Source of the DNA: Balanoglossus misakiensis
Taxonomy: Eukaryota > Hemichordata
DNA: 64,000 nt
NCBI GenBank assembly: GCA_040954595.2
Contig: CM082592.2
Location: forward strand, 5,766,001 to 5,830,000
Direction: 5' to 3'
In this document: one piece after another, positions 50,378-64,000 of the stretch
Layout of the letters: every line of letters begins with the position of its first letter
Numbering within the stretch: position 1 is the stretch's first letter
The notes under the pieces: generated by a model
Seen by the model: the letters and a program-made list of their open reading frames with translations, nothing else
Databases searched by the model: none
Told to the model about the DNA's origin: nothing
Made by a program: the position numbers and the translations under genes

Positions 50378-51974
50378 TGACAGATGTGCGCGCATGCAGC
50401 GTAGTTGCATGGTGCATGCCTACACAACTGCAAAATTCGTATGATTTGACGGAGCGGATGAATTTCGGCAATCCTCGACAAACCACTCAAACGAAGGTGA
50501 CCTGTGTATGTGTAAATATCACAAAAAATCCACAAGAGAATGTGCTAATATCACAAAAAGTTCCGACACAAGAAAATGTGTAAATATCACAAAATCACGC
50601 ACTACTAGAGAGATAAGTTGAGCAGCAGGGCAACGATTTGAATATTTTATGCTCACTTGAGAGTTTAGGGAAATCAGCAGATGCGTTAATCATAACACAA
50701 AGTGGCGAGGGCCACATTCCACTTCAGTGATTGAAAACGTCTCAAATAAATCCATGTCGCTCGAATGTTTTGGCGACTCGGGGTTCATCATACGTGCGCG
50801 GCAGCTGACATAACGATGACGTCGGGTTAAGAGCATCTCCGACAGTGTGACGTCGCAGCTTGACAGCGACCGTCTCACGTCGGCTCTGATTCGGGAACAG
50901 ACGATACAACGAGCTCAGTCGGTGACAAGTGCGTGACCGATGAACCGTCTTTGGAACTTGTGAGAAATAAACCCGATTTGGCCCAACAGAAGTTACTCAA
51001 TCACCCGGATGATCCCCAACCTCAACATGAATTTGCTATTAGCGTACAACAGATAGTCTCGTCCGTGGAATATCGCGAAAGCCTGTGTATACATACACGC
51101 GGACCACACTGCGAGTGCACTATTAAACGCACGCGGGGACGGGTTAATTCTTAACGCTCTCAAACCCCAGCAAGCGAAAAATACATAGTTGACTTCACAG
51201 TGGAGCTGTCAGTAGCCACGATATGATTGCTTTATGGTGACGAGGCCAGGAATTAGGTGGAGATAAAACAACCCAACTGAGACAGTCGTTCGGAAAGCCT
51301 CATAGTCAGATTTCCCCGAGTCAACAGTTTCTATGTCGACAGGAAAGGTTTATTACGAAAACGTGCACTTTTAGTTTAATATATGCCAGGATAGCTCTCT
51401 CAAGCGAATTCACGTCACTGAAAATCTCCAAAGACACGACAGCAATCTCGCAGGACGGACACATTTTGTATATCATCTTTTTTTAATATTTTATGTTTAC
51501 CCATATATTGATCTATTTTTTCATCCTTCTTTCTGTCCAATGCCGTTAAAACGTACTTAAAGTTACCGTCTAACACAGAATGAATACTATTGTAAACAGG
51601 ATTTGTTGGACGTGAGCGGAATGTAAAATTTATGTGTCAAAGTTGCCTGGTAAAACGAGCCTTGACACTTAAGATTACGATCTGGACACACGCTGTTCTC
51701 GAGAGACACTTTTGACTTATTAATTTCGACAACCGCATACAGATTCTCGTGCAATATATTTTTACGTCTAATTTTTTTGTCGGAGACGTGGAAATCGGCT
51801 CAATAATTTTTCAATAATATTTCCTAGTTAAAATTCAATCAACTATGGCGCAATAGTATGGTATGGTTACTGTCAGTTTTACAATTGCTGATGTAGGCTG
51901 ATTGTTTTCCCTAAAAAATTAAGCTCGTCGTAAATATTACTTTTCGATGAATGCAGGGGGTTTATGCTGTATGG

Positions 51975-52015
51975 TGGGAGGGGGGAGGGGGCAGAGAGAG
52001 AGAGAGGGGGATGAG
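51975..52015. repeat. Purine-rich GGGA/GA tract
   Basis: A polypurine stretch (GGGAGGGGGGAGGGGG, then (AG)n) interrupted by one C. The G runs could support quadruplex or triplex formation. Confidence 0.7.
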
Positions 52016-55000
52016 GCCTATAGCAGAACACTATATGGATTACAAGGAAAATGTCGTTTACTGCGTAGTGATCAGCATTGAGGAAACTGTATTATTCTAA
52101 CGTCGATAAAGTATTGATCAAGCGTCTTTCCTATCATTCGCGGCCATTTTTTTCCGTTGAATGGGCGTGGTCACAGAGAACTCCAGTAATCAATTTACAC
52201 GAGCCACGCGTGTACAATACAGGATTGGGTTCCCCCGCGCACGAAACGGATGACGTTGAAGGAAGGCGACTGCTCTACGTCTCCGGGGTGTGTTCGCTCG
52301 GCTTAGCATCCGAAATATTCCGGAAGAAGGGGTTAACATCGCCGGGAATATCACAAATGAATGATAAAGGATCCGTTGTGATGTAAATTGAGCCCTAAAA
52401 TAAATTTTCCACTCGGTTATTTCTGAACAAGACAGTCAATGGCTGTAGCAGCGGAACACAACAGAACATTGCCGCAGCAATACGCCACTTTGAATGTTAA
52501 CATTTTAACATTTGTTTGGCACTATAATTGCACAAAACATTTTTGCTTGAATAAACATCGTGATGAAACAAGGCTTCGCCACAGGCTGATCTATCATTCA
52601 TGTTGCTTGTCGAAGTGACTCATTCAGGTCAGGATTTTCCGTTTTTTAGTTTATAACACCATCCTAAAACAGGCTCACTTCTGATCGGTCAGTAGAAATC
52701 GAGCGTTTTCGGTTTTGTGGGTTGCGTCCCATCAAATTATGGTATTGGACAGGTTAACAGATATTTAACAGTTCCTCTCTGCCGACAAAAATCCGGTTAC
52801 AGCCAGTTTACCTGGCCAAATGGACAACTTTCATGGAAAATATGTCGTGTTTACCCTCGCACTGCCGCTGACAACTCCCCGAGATAAAAGCCCCCTTCGC
52901 AAATTCGATAAACTGCCTTTTCAGGTATGTCGCACGTCCTCCCGAACTATAGAAACGCAAGCTGGTCACGTGATCAGGCCAACACTGGCCTGTTTGCCCA
53001 GCTGTCACTTATGTGTGATTTACTGACAATTGGAAAATTGCGGCAGGGATCCTTTTTAATATAGCGGATCAAAATATGAGCTAACAAATGGGTGTCCTTT
53101 GCCATATACAAAAAATACAATAAAAGATTTAACTTCATTCGTAAACTCCGATCAAACAGAGACAAGCGAAATGTCGACGTCTGTTTGCACAATTCGATCC
53201 CCGCTTGAAAGACAGAATTTCCATCGGTGAGGCAAACCTGAATCTGGAGTGACAATGTCACGGTATAAAACGCATGCCTCTCTAGAGCCGCGGGCTCCTG
53301 CACGAGCTGCCACTTTTTCGCATTATTTTCACGATTTCTACTTTCAAGCTTAAATTGGCCCATTTAAAATAAGCTCACTGATGGGTATACACAACGCATT
53401 ATCGAACTCCCATTGTGGCTGTGGTGCGTTTAAATGTGAACAAGTTAAATAATAAATGGACGCCGCATCCGTTTATTCAGCCTCTCGTTGCAAGAGTACA
53501 CATCGTGGTATGCACATGCACACAAATCCAAAAAGGGTGCCATCCGTCGGCTAAGCGTAAGGAGAAGAGTGAGATATTTTATCGCTGAAAATGTGCTACA
53601 AGTGGCATCTCGTGAGGCTTTAACGGGTCGTTAGATGTAACATTTGGCTATGTTTTCTCAGTATATTATGTGCTCATATCGTATAGCCCAAATCACAGCT
53701 CTACGCAGGTTTAGGTTAGACATCATTTGAGTGACAAAAATTGTTTCGGATTTGGTGTTGAAACATTTCAAACTTCAATCCAACCAGCGGTCTCTTTTTT
53801 CCATCCCTTGGCATTCTTGGACGAGTTCCAAACGCTAACACCGAACGTCCACAAAGTTTATTTGCACGTCGTCCCAATAATGTGAAGGCTGTTCCCCGGG
53901 TTTGTTGTTTCGGCCTCTCCTGAAATCATCGCGTTTTAATTGGAAAACACCGGGCGAGCTGTTGGCATAGACACCTACAATAACACGCGGGTCTCCCGGG
54001 ACCAATCGCAAATAATTAAGCCTATACCTCTCCACTTAATTAATAACGCTGTGAGCGGGAGTGAATGGGCATGGCACACGCACTTTTTTCCCAGACCAAT
54101 CCACATTCATTAAATGCCATTATGAATCAATTAAGGGCGATCATTAATTGACGCCGCGGGTTTACGTAACTCATCACCTTGATAGCGATTGCTTACAGTT
54201 GAGGTGTTGGGCATGACACGAGCGGTTGATATTCGATTGTGCGGCAGCCGGTTTCTGCCGAGGCCCAGGGTGTTGCGTGTAATTGCTCGGTGTTTGTCCC
54301 GCGGCTTAGGGACTAAAGTACCTGCGGCAAAGTATTTTAGCAACGTTCGCAATACACATAAGAGGCCATATCTGGCCACAACATAAATATACAAAACAGG
54401 GTTTCTTTGCCAGGCAAGGACAAGGCGATTTGTGGCCATTTACAAGTTATACGTTTTAGGCCCAAGTGAATAAATATGTTGCGTTTTGGTTTTGACAATT
54501 ACAATAAGATTTTTACAAAATTGCACAAAACCAACAATTTACAGAATTAAGTCTGTTTGTTGACATTCCTGTACTTAAGTGTTTAAAAGGCATGAAATCG
54601 TGGCATTTTGCTCCCAACCCATGTTATCGTAATTCGGCCTATGGAATATAGATAAACTGCAAAAATGTTCAGTTTATTATAAATGGTCACATTTCCGTAC
54701 ATTTAATCTCCAAAGTTCAGAGTACAAGCCTATACTACACGTTATGGTACTTAAAATATCATTCCTTCGGAAAAGTCGAGAACGATGCAATTATTAAAAG
54801 TGAATCGGATGACGATTTATGTGGGATGGATTCCTTGTTCTGCGTGGGAGACTTCAAAATTGCGAAGTAATTGAACACGAATCGGAGTCAGAATCGGTGG
54901 TGTAGTCAAGAATGCGCGAAAGCCAGCCTTGATGTTTTTGAAATAAAGTTTCGTGCTTTTCGCATAAATATCCGTCTGTCTGGACGAATGCCGACCTAAA

Positions 55001-55638
55001 TTACCAATTTAATATTAAAAACTCAAGTTATCAGATGGATTAGCCGATTCCAAGAGGTAATTGCGGATATTGCCATGCGTCTGTATTTCAGGGTTTTTTT
55101 CATCTGTTTGTTTTGTTTCCAAACGGAAAATTCCATCGTTGATACCAGCAGCTAAGTTTTCATTCGAGTATTCGAATATTTCATCATCACTTATCGGGGA
55201 CGTCAATGATTTATGCGCGTATTTGAGGCAAGCAAGTTCGGGCGCGCGCGTAACGCGGGAGCCAGTGCAACAACCGCGCGCGTTCCCATGGCAAAAACAA
55301 ACCAGCAATCTCTCCGACGGCGAGCTGATCCACTCGAATTGATTTGCGCAATTTGAATTGATGTAACCACACAGCGGGAAGGTGTTCTAGTTTAACAGGC
55401 TCCGAACTCGCTTGACACGAATTTAATTAAATTCGGCAATTTGGGCTGCACAACGTAAATCATGGAAACCGCAACATTGAAACACTGAACTACATTCAGT
55501 CTGTAAGCTTATACTGCGTCACGCATACAGTAAATATATACGAGTAAATCTAAAAACGTTAGTTATTGAACTTAGGCCTATAGACTAACTGATGCATGTA
55601 TTGATTCACACACATACACATATATAATACGTACATGT

Positions 55639-55770
55639 ACATACATAATACATAATACATACATACATACATACATACATACATACATACATACATACAT
55701 ACATACATACATACACACACACACATACACACATACACACACACACATACATACATACATATATACATAC
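55639..55770. repeat. (CATA)n microsatellite with CA-rich segment
   Basis: A tetranucleotide CATA array that passes into (CA)n and back to CATA. It generates spurious Met/Tyr/Val/Cys frames on the minus strand. Confidence 0.95.
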
Positions 55771-58700
55771 AGACACACAGACAGAATATTTTCTTATTTA
55801 AAGTACACGTTGACCTTGCAATGGTGCTACTCATTCACAATCAAGGAAACCATATCACGTAATTGCCGAATACCTCTGAGACCCCTTGTGCGAGTTCACT
55901 GCCGCGATGATATTCAATTTGTGAATACCAAGAATTGACGACGGGAAACGAGCGACCTTTCATAAATATTCATGAGTTTCGAGCAATGTCGAACTAAACC
56001 TGCGTGTTCATCGGCTTTAAAAAAATGATGCTTGGAAGTGATTGGTGACGTAATTGTATTTATTGTGCCTGAACACAGATTTTTTACTGGTTCGCGAGTG
56101 GAGACTTGCCGTGTGTCTGTTGATGATTTTTATTTGGAGGGATAGTCTCTTCCAAACACACTCTTGCTGAACGCATTGGAAAGTGTTCCCCGCCGTGACG
56201 GTGACGGTGGCAATGTCGAACTGAATAATTTATCAATGTCAATTACATGTTTTGTCATCGGGTTATTCTTACAGTTAATTAAACGCGCGCAGTTTCGGAC
56301 GCACTGTAATCTGTAGTATTTTTCAACATATTCATGATCTTAGCAAGAACAAATCAACCATTAAATATCTACACCGGCTTAGTTTGACGAAATGACCATA
56401 TTCCATTTTCTGAATTATTGCCTGCAAAAGCCAGCCACTGGGACTTTAAACACCAAACGCTGTGAAAGGAAATTATCCCTCTTGTTCGAGGATGGCTCTC
56501 GAGAACATGCGCAAACACATCGTGTAAAATTAATTGAGTGCATTTACAGAGCCAGTGTGTTGCTACGTGCGACGCGTTTGCGCCATTATTTCCCTCGGCA
56601 AATTGCTGTCATTTGAACCTTACAAATTGTGGCTTGCAATAAAAGCGTTTCGGCTTCCCCGGTTTAGTTGAAAGTGGTTGAAATGGGCAGGGTGTCTACC
56701 GCGGCGAGCATCATGGCAGACTGCGCATGAGCGGGCCCATGCTCTTTCGTGTGGTTGACAGTTTTGACTGTCTTGTGACCGATAATACGAGGCATACTTT
56801 TGTACACTACACGTAAAGGATGTTCAGCTACTTTTTGTGAGTAAACAAGAATTCCTGCCGTTGACCTGCGAAATTAAAACAATATCAACTACTAAGCTAG
56901 GTCTTTCTCGCACACCAAAATGACCGGAGGCCGCGTGTTCCAAAAATGACACAATCATCAGCTCGCTCGTTGCAAACATTGGTGCGTGTCATCCTCCATG
57001 ATTGATTGCGGATAATTTCATCCTTATAAGCCTGTCATCAACATTAATAGTTTCTATAAAAATTCGTTGTGTTGCATTTCATTTTCTCCGAGGCGAAGGG
57101 TCGCCCCTCTCTCGTTTCGCTATCGCCATAAAACTGTTATCCGCATTCGCGGAATAACAAGAAACTCAACCTATATACGGCATGCAGCTCTGCGCATGTC
57201 CCCCCCCCCCCCCTTTCTCGCGTCTAGTGTCTTGACAGTTGCTCCGAAGAAAAAAAATAACAGAACGAAATTGACATGCTGAAACGCGGCATGTTGTGTA
57301 CAGCATGTGGTACTGTGTTTCTTGATTGGAAATTGTTAACATAACTGGTGCGTTACCGGTAAACCTGGGTCTGGTGACTGTCGGACTGATTTCGAGCTCT
57401 GAGTCCAAAAACACCCACCCACACACACACATAACGAGTCGAGTCCGTCAAGGACGATTTGTTCGACCGTGCTCTGACTACTCGTGATACTGTCAATGAA
57501 ATGTGATTACAAATTAGCGGAGGAGTTTCGCCCGGAATCGAATTTTGTCTCAACAATCGCAGATGGGGCCTCGCATTCTGACACAGTGACTGTATAGGCG
57601 AATTGACATCTCAGGCAACTATTTCGTTGAAATTGTCTCCGTGTTAAAATCCAAATCCCGTCCATAACTTGAAATCTCACGGCGACATTATGTGTACATT
57701 CAGTTAAAAGGGGTTGAATTTCGATCTGCAATAGTCAAACCTAGCCAAGCAACAAGGGAGAATCATTTGATTTCTGGGGGTGGAGAATTTCTGGAGAGAA
57801 AAAAATCTTGGCAGATGGTGCAGAGGAAATAATTCTTCTGCTTCCTTGAGAAAAAAAAATTAACTCGGTTTGTTCACTTATCAATCCAATAAATTTAAAC
57901 GCATAAATCATCTACAAAGAAATCGATCGATCGGTCAATTTGACAGATAAAAATTATTCACTTTAGAAAATCTGGGATTACTGCAGTTGACAGCAGTGGT
58001 ATACAAAACGGAAGGTATTTTTCAAGGCTTCGATAATTTCGCACGCTTGTGCTTTGTCATGCGCGATCGGAGTCTTGAACGTGTTCCGACCCCATTAATG
58101 TAACATAAACTTCGCAAGTGCCGTATATTTCACCCTGGCGTCGACGGGTTGAGCGAGCCGTGACGACGCGAACACGCTAAAACCCGAGTGGACTTCGCGC
58201 ACAATTAATCGACACGGACCCAGCCTCCCCGATCTCGAATCATGAACGCGTCGCTGCGTCTGAAATGTGTCGAGAATCAGAAATTGTCCTTTTTTACCAC
58301 CGAGAAATGGGCTGCCCTGTTGAGTGCGGTTAGGAATGAAATCGGACATGGGCAGGTACTTTAAAGTGAAATTGCAAACAGAAATCGACATGTTGGGATG
58401 TTCGTTACACGGTAGCAAGCCCACTTGGCATTTGCCAGGATGGGTCGATGACGCGTTGAATGTAAAGGTGTACATGTACATCTATACCCAACGCGTGCCG
58501 AGAACTCGCATATATGTGAGAACTCATTCTCGGTGCAGTTAATACGGAACATAAAAATGCCACTGCTGTTCTGGGAGTTGTGATCTACCGTTGCGAGGGA
58601 GGTACTCGGTTTACCGAACAGTCACACGATCCCAATCACTCATTAGCAGTGTAAACATATCCACGTTTATCGGGTAGTCCGTGTCACGACGTGGAGCTCG

Positions 58701-59675
58701 CATCGAAGGGGTCCCATACCTGAACGTCTCTTAATTGCCTGTAGACGCCTGGAACCCATGCAGGCTGTATGGCAAAGCACAGTAAATTTCAAAACTAAAC
58801 CGCGTCGTGTTCTTGACAACGTCCTTTGGAAATAGCAGCATTTTAAGTTGAATTGGGAGATTATTATCGGCCCATTTTATGTGATTTTTTATGGGTACCG
58901 CGTGGCGTGTCAATTGACGTGATAAAATGCCAAAATGTTAGAAGCAAAACTACTCTAGAGACCGGCCCAGACTGAATCCCCCGGTGTCGATAATCGACGT
59001 GCTTGTCTCGGGAACTGTATTAGACCTCTGGCCCCATTTGTTAAACGGTTTGCCCTTCTTGACGAAGTGAACATCGTCCACACGGATGCTGTATACGGAC
59101 GAAAAGAGGCAGAGGAGGGCAATAATCTGTCGCCGACTGCTCTTAAAACCAGAGTCGCTAAGAAAACATTAAAGGCATCGCGTCTGCATGATGTAAAAGT
59201 CTTCTGCACTTTTAACTTTCACGGCTGTCGATGCAGACACAAGTCTCTCCACCAGAACGGTGTATCTGTCCCCTTACGGGGGGACACTGACCTCTCCGAA
59301 GAAGCGAACGATGATGAATCAAACCACGATGGTTTACGTACATGCAAGGGAACGTGTCTCTATGACTCTTGGTGACGTCCTTTTTCGGAATTTCAACTCC
59401 TTGTATCGTTTCATTTTTTGTTCGGTCTCCTGCCAATAGCATGCAGACATGCCAGACATCGATGCACCCAGCAACTTGTCGACGAAGACGGCACGTGGTG
59501 AACAAAGTTATTGTTGACAGCTGCGTTAACGTTGTGATGCGGACTAAAATTCAGTCACGGTGCGCGTTGCACGTTCAAAGCTCCGTTACAGCAGCGTATA
59601 TCCGTATACATGTACAGTGATTAGCAAGTAAATCAGAAACATGAAATTGCTGAACGTATAACGAAACGGCCAGTT

Positions 59676-59836
59676 TCACACATACATACGTACATGCGAA
59701 ACATGCATACAGTTATACATACACATGATACATACATTAAAACACATACACTCACAAATATGCATACACGCATTCATACACACCGTGCATACACACACAT
59801 ACACTCACACGTACATACGTAAGTACGTACATTATA
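59676..59836. repeat. Degenerate CATA/CACA simple repeat
   Basis: Imperfect CATACA-type repeat with many point changes, an older relative in type of the array at 55639. Confidence 0.75.
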
Positions 59837-62800
59837 TGTGATGTGTGAAGTAAAATACATGTACATGTATATTCACATTTATATATCATTATCAGAAAGA
59901 CAATTCGCTTCACCAAAAAACAAAAATGGCCACGGGGAATCAAAATGACTGAGGGTTCGCTCCGACGACTTAACCTCGATATTCTTCACCTCGAGCGATG
60001 GCACTCAAGCGAGAATGGGAAACAAATCCCAGCGGTTAATTAACCTTGTCACAGAGGGCCTATCGGTTCTGACGGCGTCGCGAAAATAGCAAAAGTCGCC
60101 CAATTCGAATCCTGGTTTTCTGACTGGAAAGGGATCCCTGCAAGGGACGATTAATTGTTCGTCTCTGACTCCAAAACCCACGCAACTTTGTAATCACTGA
60201 ACGACACGCGTTTCTCTCAGCGATATCCTTTGATCACGTAATCGCCCGGCTGACTGTCTTTTACTCGGAACATTTTATTTCTTCGCCACCCAGTCAACTC
60301 AATCACTACAAGGCTAGACTTACCACTTCGTGATGAAAAAAATAGATAATACTTAGTATCACTTTGCTCATGTAATTTGCTCATCAGATTTTTTGGCTTC
60401 CCACCCCCAAGAAATTAAAAGTGCGAAAACTTGATATCAAAATAAAATCGGACAGCAGAAGATGATTGTTAGTGTGTTTAAGACAAGTAAATGGTTTTCG
60501 TCAGGTATCGACGAACTTTCTACAGCATCGCGTTTTCGTTTTTCCCTGACCTCGATTCCAAAGGGTCAACTTCATATTAGCAAGTTCGATCGAGTAAACC
60601 GCGATTAATGCGAGCGATGAATCGCCGCAAATGGAAAGCGGCCGTAATCCCGTGCGCATACAATCATTTCACTTTCCTCCGTTTACAAATAAATCGCGAG
60701 GTCCCCCCCCCCCCCACACACACACACACACATTTGTCACATTAATCCCCAGAACAATTGCTTTGCGGATAAATGCTTTGGCGAGGAATTGGTCGTTCAT
60801 GGCGATGGAATCTCTGTTATGTTTGCAGGCCTTTGCAGCGTGAGATCATAGTTGGAAAAAAAATCGAGACGCAAAAACTCGGGCATGTGACGGGCGATAT
60901 GCAACAGCCCGGTTTCGTCTTTCTCGTCGTAAACGCATCCGAGAATTAGGATGTTTTGAATTCGTAGTCAGTGAGCGCCGAAATTCCAAAATTTATATTT
61001 ATGTAAATCTTCCCGGATAGAAAAGGTAAGCGCTGTCACAGTTGGCAGTGGTAATTTCGAGGCAGCGTACAGCGTACTTGTCCGACGAGGAGACAAATAT
61101 GTGCGTTGTCAAAAACTTCTAACAAATGCGTCTGGCTGGAACGTGCCCGACGGTCACCACAGTTCACAAGACTTCCGCGAAAACATCGTTCTTGACTTCA
61201 TTGAATGCAAAACAGATCATGTCAGTGCGGCGGAGGGGCACGCTTCCGACAGTGGTACTGTACGTTTAAGTTCAAAATCGCCATATTCCGACATTTTTTC
61301 CTAATTTGTGTAATTTTCGCATTTATACTGAGATATGCTGAATTGTCGGTACCGCAAATGCCCTGCTTGAAGAAACAGCATCGATTTCTCTTTTGAAAAA
61401 AACAATAAAACTATAATAGAAATTAATTTTCCATAATATAAAATAAAAATAAAAACACGCCAAAGGCATCATATCTGCTTCCGATTTCAGGGCGAATGTG
61501 TTTCCTACGCTGTCATGCCTCAGGGAAAATATTCGATCCATCGTCGACCAACCCACATCCACGCCAACTAGAAACTGTTAAAATTATCGATCGCTCAGGT
61601 CAAAGTTCAATCAACTGATCAAATAATTATGCATAACTAATTTCGTAATAACCGGAACATTGCTCCCTCGGTCAACGCGTGACCTCCCGTTCTCTCGCAA
61701 ATAAGTTACGTGTTTGTCTGGGCAATAATTCATGACGTGTTCCACTGTACTGAATATTCATTTTGCCGAGCATAATTTCATCCGACACTTGTTTCTCTCG
61801 TCTGCTAAGTAAAATATCACGATTTGAATCAGGCAACGCATATTCCGTCATCATGAATTTCATGATATATGGACCACAGTTAGGCAATGATTTTTTTGCG
61901 ATAGTTGTTCTTTTAGCTGGTTTACGATTTTGCTGTGTTGGATAAGTGATTATGATATAATATGATACGATTTGATTTGATTTTTGCTTATTTTCTATAT
62001 ACAGTGGATATCTAATTTGCGCTATTCTTCTAGAAGGCCGGTTTTCTACTTTTTCTGAACTGCGAAATGAAGGTGGAATTCCCTAGAGAGATTATATTAT
62101 ATCCGATACCGAACGACCTTCCAACCGACATTGTCAAACAATTTTCACTGTCCCCTTCAATTCGGCCTACTGAAATATTACGACAGGTTTCGCGAAATGG
62201 GGTTTGTAGGCTTGGGAAGTTAAAAGTTCAGGATTGCCCCCACGGGTACTGTTTATATTAAGTCATTTACACATCGAGGTCCTTTTTACTTCCCGTTGAA
62301 AATTTCCTCCACCGAGACACCTTTATGCTTTCTGCTCAATCCTCGCGAGAGACGAGCCTCTTTAGCTGGTGTCAAAGGTCACGCCGAGGTTCAAGCGGCG
62401 CTGAATACGAAAGGGATTAGAGGGGCTGGCTAGTTGGCATTAAGTAAATCTGGTAATTTCGTTTTCATAGCCAGAATCCAATTAGGCGAAACAATCCCCA
62501 ACACTATAGTTTGGCTTATGGCCCGAGTACGTCTGCAAGTCGTGACTACGTGTCTCCGTTACATTTCGCACCGGTGATAGACATACAGTGGCCGCAGTAA
62601 AAAAAAATCTGGTTCAGTATGTTCCATTTTCTACTTCCTGAAACTGTACAATTTGCGTTGGAATAATCATTTCTTTTGGTGACGTTGCTTATTTTTACAC
62701 GGTGTTAGACCTTTGTTTTGCATTCGAATATCAATACGATAAATTTAATTCAGAAATATTTAAATACGCGTAGTAAAATGCTAACTACAAGGTTTAATTT

Positions 62801-64000
62801 AAAGGCGTCCTTCTCAATCCCGGGTTCTCGTATTTAAAGGGGGTGGATATTGCTCCGTTATCATTCTGCCAGCCTATCGTTCTCCACTGACACATTTGTT
62901 AAGTAAAAACAATGCCGCATGATTTAAGGGAAGGGAGTGGCGCAAAATATGAAAGCAATTCTCCGTGGCCTTGGAAATCGTTTCCAAAAATTCCACAAGT
63001 CGCAGTCAGATAGCATCACTCGTCCGTGATGATTGAATTCAGGCGTATGTCAAGCGGTGCTATTAGCCTCATTTGCTGTTTACAGTTTTTTTAGGGAAGG
63101 GGTTAGGTGTACTATTCGGTCATTCATTCCATTATCCTTTTTAAAGCGACAAAGTCGCCCACTTTTGATGTTATTTGGTTGTTTTAGTCACTTTTGATGG
63201 ATTATATATGTTGTTAATATGTTCACTGAAATGTGTCAATGAAAAATAATCTTGGTATTGACCAGAAATTAGGTGATGGACGTATTCATGTGTTATGACC
63301 ATGTAAAAAACGTGAATTCAGCTCGCGTACAACCTGGCATTGGCCATATTTTAGTAAGTACGGTAGAACAACATTAACAAAATCAGTGTATCAAAAGAAA
63401 AATAACTGTCCCTGTAACGAGTGAAAACATCTTGTCCATGGGACTCGTTCTCAAAGTAAGGTTTCCCGCAAAGAAGATGGCGGACAGAGAGGGATAATGC
63501 GAACTTTGAGTGGCTGGCAGTGCTATTGCAGAATAAATCCTACATTTTGACCTTAATACTGTTAATTTCCTATCAGGATTAAATCGCATTTACCGGTTCT
63601 TCGGGGAATGTGAGCAATAATAACCTTGAGGGCTATGGCGTTTTGGGATTGAATCTTGTGTGTAAACTATAGTCTGTCCCCTTTTCGAGTCAATGCTTTC
63701 GCTGGGGTCAGTTATGCGATTCCGCTGGTTTCTTGACGTCACACGGCCTGGGCGCACAGTGCGGTCAAGATCAGTCACCTCGAGCTCCCGTCAGTGAAGA
63801 TTTGACGAGTTCCGACATTGAAATCCACTCTATGTACAAGGACTCGGGCAGATGTAAAAAGAAGCTGTATTACAAAAAACAACTTGCGATTTATCGCTTA
63901 TGATCTTGGATGTGACCTTGTTCCAGGGAAACCGCTAGATATAACGTTACAGAGCTCAGGCCACGTTACGTGTACTGAGAAGAACATGTACAAGTCCGGT

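Larger units (their letters stand above)
46430..64000. other. 17.6 kb without a recognisable gene
   Basis: I found microsatellites (listed separately), poly(C) runs near 57199 and 60703, and a purine-rich stretch at 51975-52015, but no exon with known protein motifs, no tRNA-like cloverleaf and no further transposon ends. Two longer open segments (48639-48867 and 58959-59375, plus) are mentioned under findings. The stretch may be intergenic or a long intron. Confidence 0.45.

Noticed and set aside
55559-55834. Minus-strand Met/Tyr/Val/Cys repeat proteins
   Set aside because: They are translations of the CATA/CACA microsatellite.
60060-60130. AATTCGAATCC resembling a tRNA B box
   Set aside because: No matching A box or cloverleaf stems at the right spacing.

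Overview
This window is genomic DNA from an intron-rich animal. The gene families are an alpha-type nicotinic acetylcholine receptor subunit, several alpha-carbonic anhydrases and a Golgi-type carbohydrate sulfotransferase. With them come a 5'-truncated non-LTR retrotransposon and a Harbinger-like MITE. Together these fit a marine invertebrate, probably a deuterostome such as an amphioxus, hemichordate or echinoderm; the sequence alone does not fix the species. All gene models below come from reading splice sites and homologous protein motifs by eye.

Layout. 1-7338 is an 88-bp satellite array of about 83 units that runs off the left edge. Each unit carries a near-perfect 20-bp palindrome, and part of the array has an 11-unit higher-order period. 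7423-8070 is a minus-strand LINE 3' fragment flanked by a 10-bp target-site duplication. 9393-33123 is a plus-strand alpha-carbonic anhydrase cluster: a first-exon pair without its own body (A), a full GPI/TM-type gene (B), a close paralogue whose C-terminal anchor is removed by a TAG (C), and a cytosolic-type gene (D) that ends in a CaaX prenylation motif. An intronless sulfotransferase gene lies antisense inside the 4.2-kb third intron of D. 36925-39793 is a minus-strand neuronal-type alpha nAChR subunit gene lacking only its signal-peptide exon. 45615-46426 is a MITE with G-rich terminal inverted repeats. The remaining right-hand third (46430-64000) holds microsatellites and no gene that I can recognise.

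How the parts fit together. Genes B, C and D share exon phases and nearly the same exon lengths, so they are tandem duplicates of one ancestral gene. They appear to place CO2/bicarbonate chemistry in different compartments: B tethered outside the cell, C secreted, D inside the cell and possibly lipid-anchored to the inner membrane face. B and C share a recognisable promoter block with a DR1 nuclear-receptor-type element and a CCAAT motif. The most novel items are the CaaX-terminated carbonic anhydrase, the anchor loss in C, and an nAChR pore with unusual residues at 9' and 20'.
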